This document shows positions 16,326-16,461 of a stretch of DNA of 16,461 nt, piece after piece. The notes beneath the pieces are model-generated. The model was not told the origin of the DNA. It made no database searches and worked only from the letters and a program-made list of their open reading frames with translations. The position numbers and the translations under genes were made by a program. How positions within the stretch are numbered: the stretch's first letter is position 1; each line of letters starts with the position of its first letter. Source of the DNA: an uncultured Selenomonadaceae bacterium (lineage in GTDB: Bacteria > Bacillota > Negativicutes > Selenomonadales > Selenomonadaceae); assembly GCA_945637225.1 (NCBI GenBank), contig CALZDE010000022.1, positions 1 through 16,461 on the forward strand, written 5' to 3'.

Positions 16326-16346
16326 GAAAATGCAACAAGCATTTTC
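16326..16346. repeat. Perfect short hairpin sharing an arm with the window's left edge
   Basis: GAAAATGC and GCATTTTC form a perfect eight-base stem around AACAA. The right arm and its flank (GCATTTTCTTCCTA, 16339-16352) recur exactly at positions 1-14, where the window edge cuts off any left arm. Confidence 0.45.
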
Positions 16347-16408
16347 TTCCTATGACAGCGTTTCAACGACGATGGAGATATGCTCCACCGTGTTTATAGA
16401 ATAAGATA

Positions 16409-16461
16409 CCCGCCACTTATAGAAGTGGGGGACATCTCTTAGTCGTTATTTTCACTTTAAA
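16409..16461 (-). mobile_element. Possible IS200/IS605 right end with TnpB C-terminal codons
   Basis: An imperfect hairpin (CCACTT/AAGTGG with flanking C and G runs, 16409-16431) resembles the subterminal hairpins of IS200/IS605 right ends. An open frame from the window edge runs into it and stops at 16417 (KITTKRCPPLL), as TnpB genes often do. Only 15 codons are visible, so the call is tentative. Confidence 0.3.

Larger units (their letters stand above)
16118..16461. other. Gene-free region upstream of nupC
   Basis: This 344-base stretch has no intact gene. Reading leftward on the minus strand it holds a hairpin at the window edge, a short AT-rich hairpin (16326-16346), a TATAAT, a terminator, a TnpB-like relic, and a 13-codon open tail in another frame ending at 16146 (MVQTKIQEILSKE). 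That tail might be the last part of a disrupted gene, but I do not recognise it. I see no convincing promoter for nupC. Confidence 0.6.

Noticed and set aside
1..16461. CRISPR array, tRNA, rRNA or phage genes
   Set aside because: No regularly spaced repeats, cloverleaf-like segments or phage structural genes were seen on either strand.

Overview
The window looks like a chromosomal stretch from a low-GC anaerobic Firmicute (Negativicutes or Clostridia; I cannot tell which). All confident genes lie on the minus strand, so transcription runs right to left. The organism guess rests on AT-rich sequence, strong AGGAGG-type ribosome binding sites, several TTG/GTG starts, and a selenium-dependent molybdenum hydroxylase locus typical of anaerobes.

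Right end (16118-16461): no intact gene. It holds a rho-independent terminator, a short IS200/IS605 TnpB-like relic and a possible insertion-sequence right end at the window edge. Then come a CNT-family nucleoside transporter (nupC-like), an unrecognised protein rich in zinc-knuckle cysteines, and mfd (transcription-repair coupling factor). Intrinsic terminators follow the transporter and the zinc-knuckle gene.

Middle (9670-10719): a Crp/Fnr-family regulator. Its upstream region carries a CRP-geometry palindrome centred at -41.5 from a TATAAT box, and repeated TTTTTGTAG motifs in a long predicted leader. A terminator separates the regulator from the next operon.

Left (31-9669): one tightly packed ten-gene operon, with genes overlapping or separated by 12 bases or fewer. 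In transcription order: selD (selenophosphate synthetase), yedF (TusA-DsrE), yqeB (EF2563 family), a SufS/EF2568-type cysteine desulfurase, a DUF3343 putative Se/S carrier, a YqeC-XdhC fusion, a MobA/MocA-like nucleotidyltransferase, and the FAD, 2Fe-2S and molybdopterin subunits of a xanthine dehydrogenase-family hydroxylase. The likely logic is as follows. The desulfurase, YedF and DUF3343 proteins handle S/Se. SelD makes selenophosphate. The nucleotidyltransferase makes the dinucleotide molybdenum cofactor. YqeB, YqeC and XdhC install the sulfido/selenido form into the hydroxylase. This follows the known selenium-dependent molybdenum hydroxylase (SDMH) system; the biochemical roles of YqeB, YqeC and DUF3343 remain unproven.

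Most worth a second look: the YqeC-XdhC fusion, whose two XdhC domains appear in reversed order; the hydroxylase active site, which seems to lack the canonical purine-binding Glu/Arg pair; the regulator's class II-type operator; and the orphan zinc-knuckle protein.
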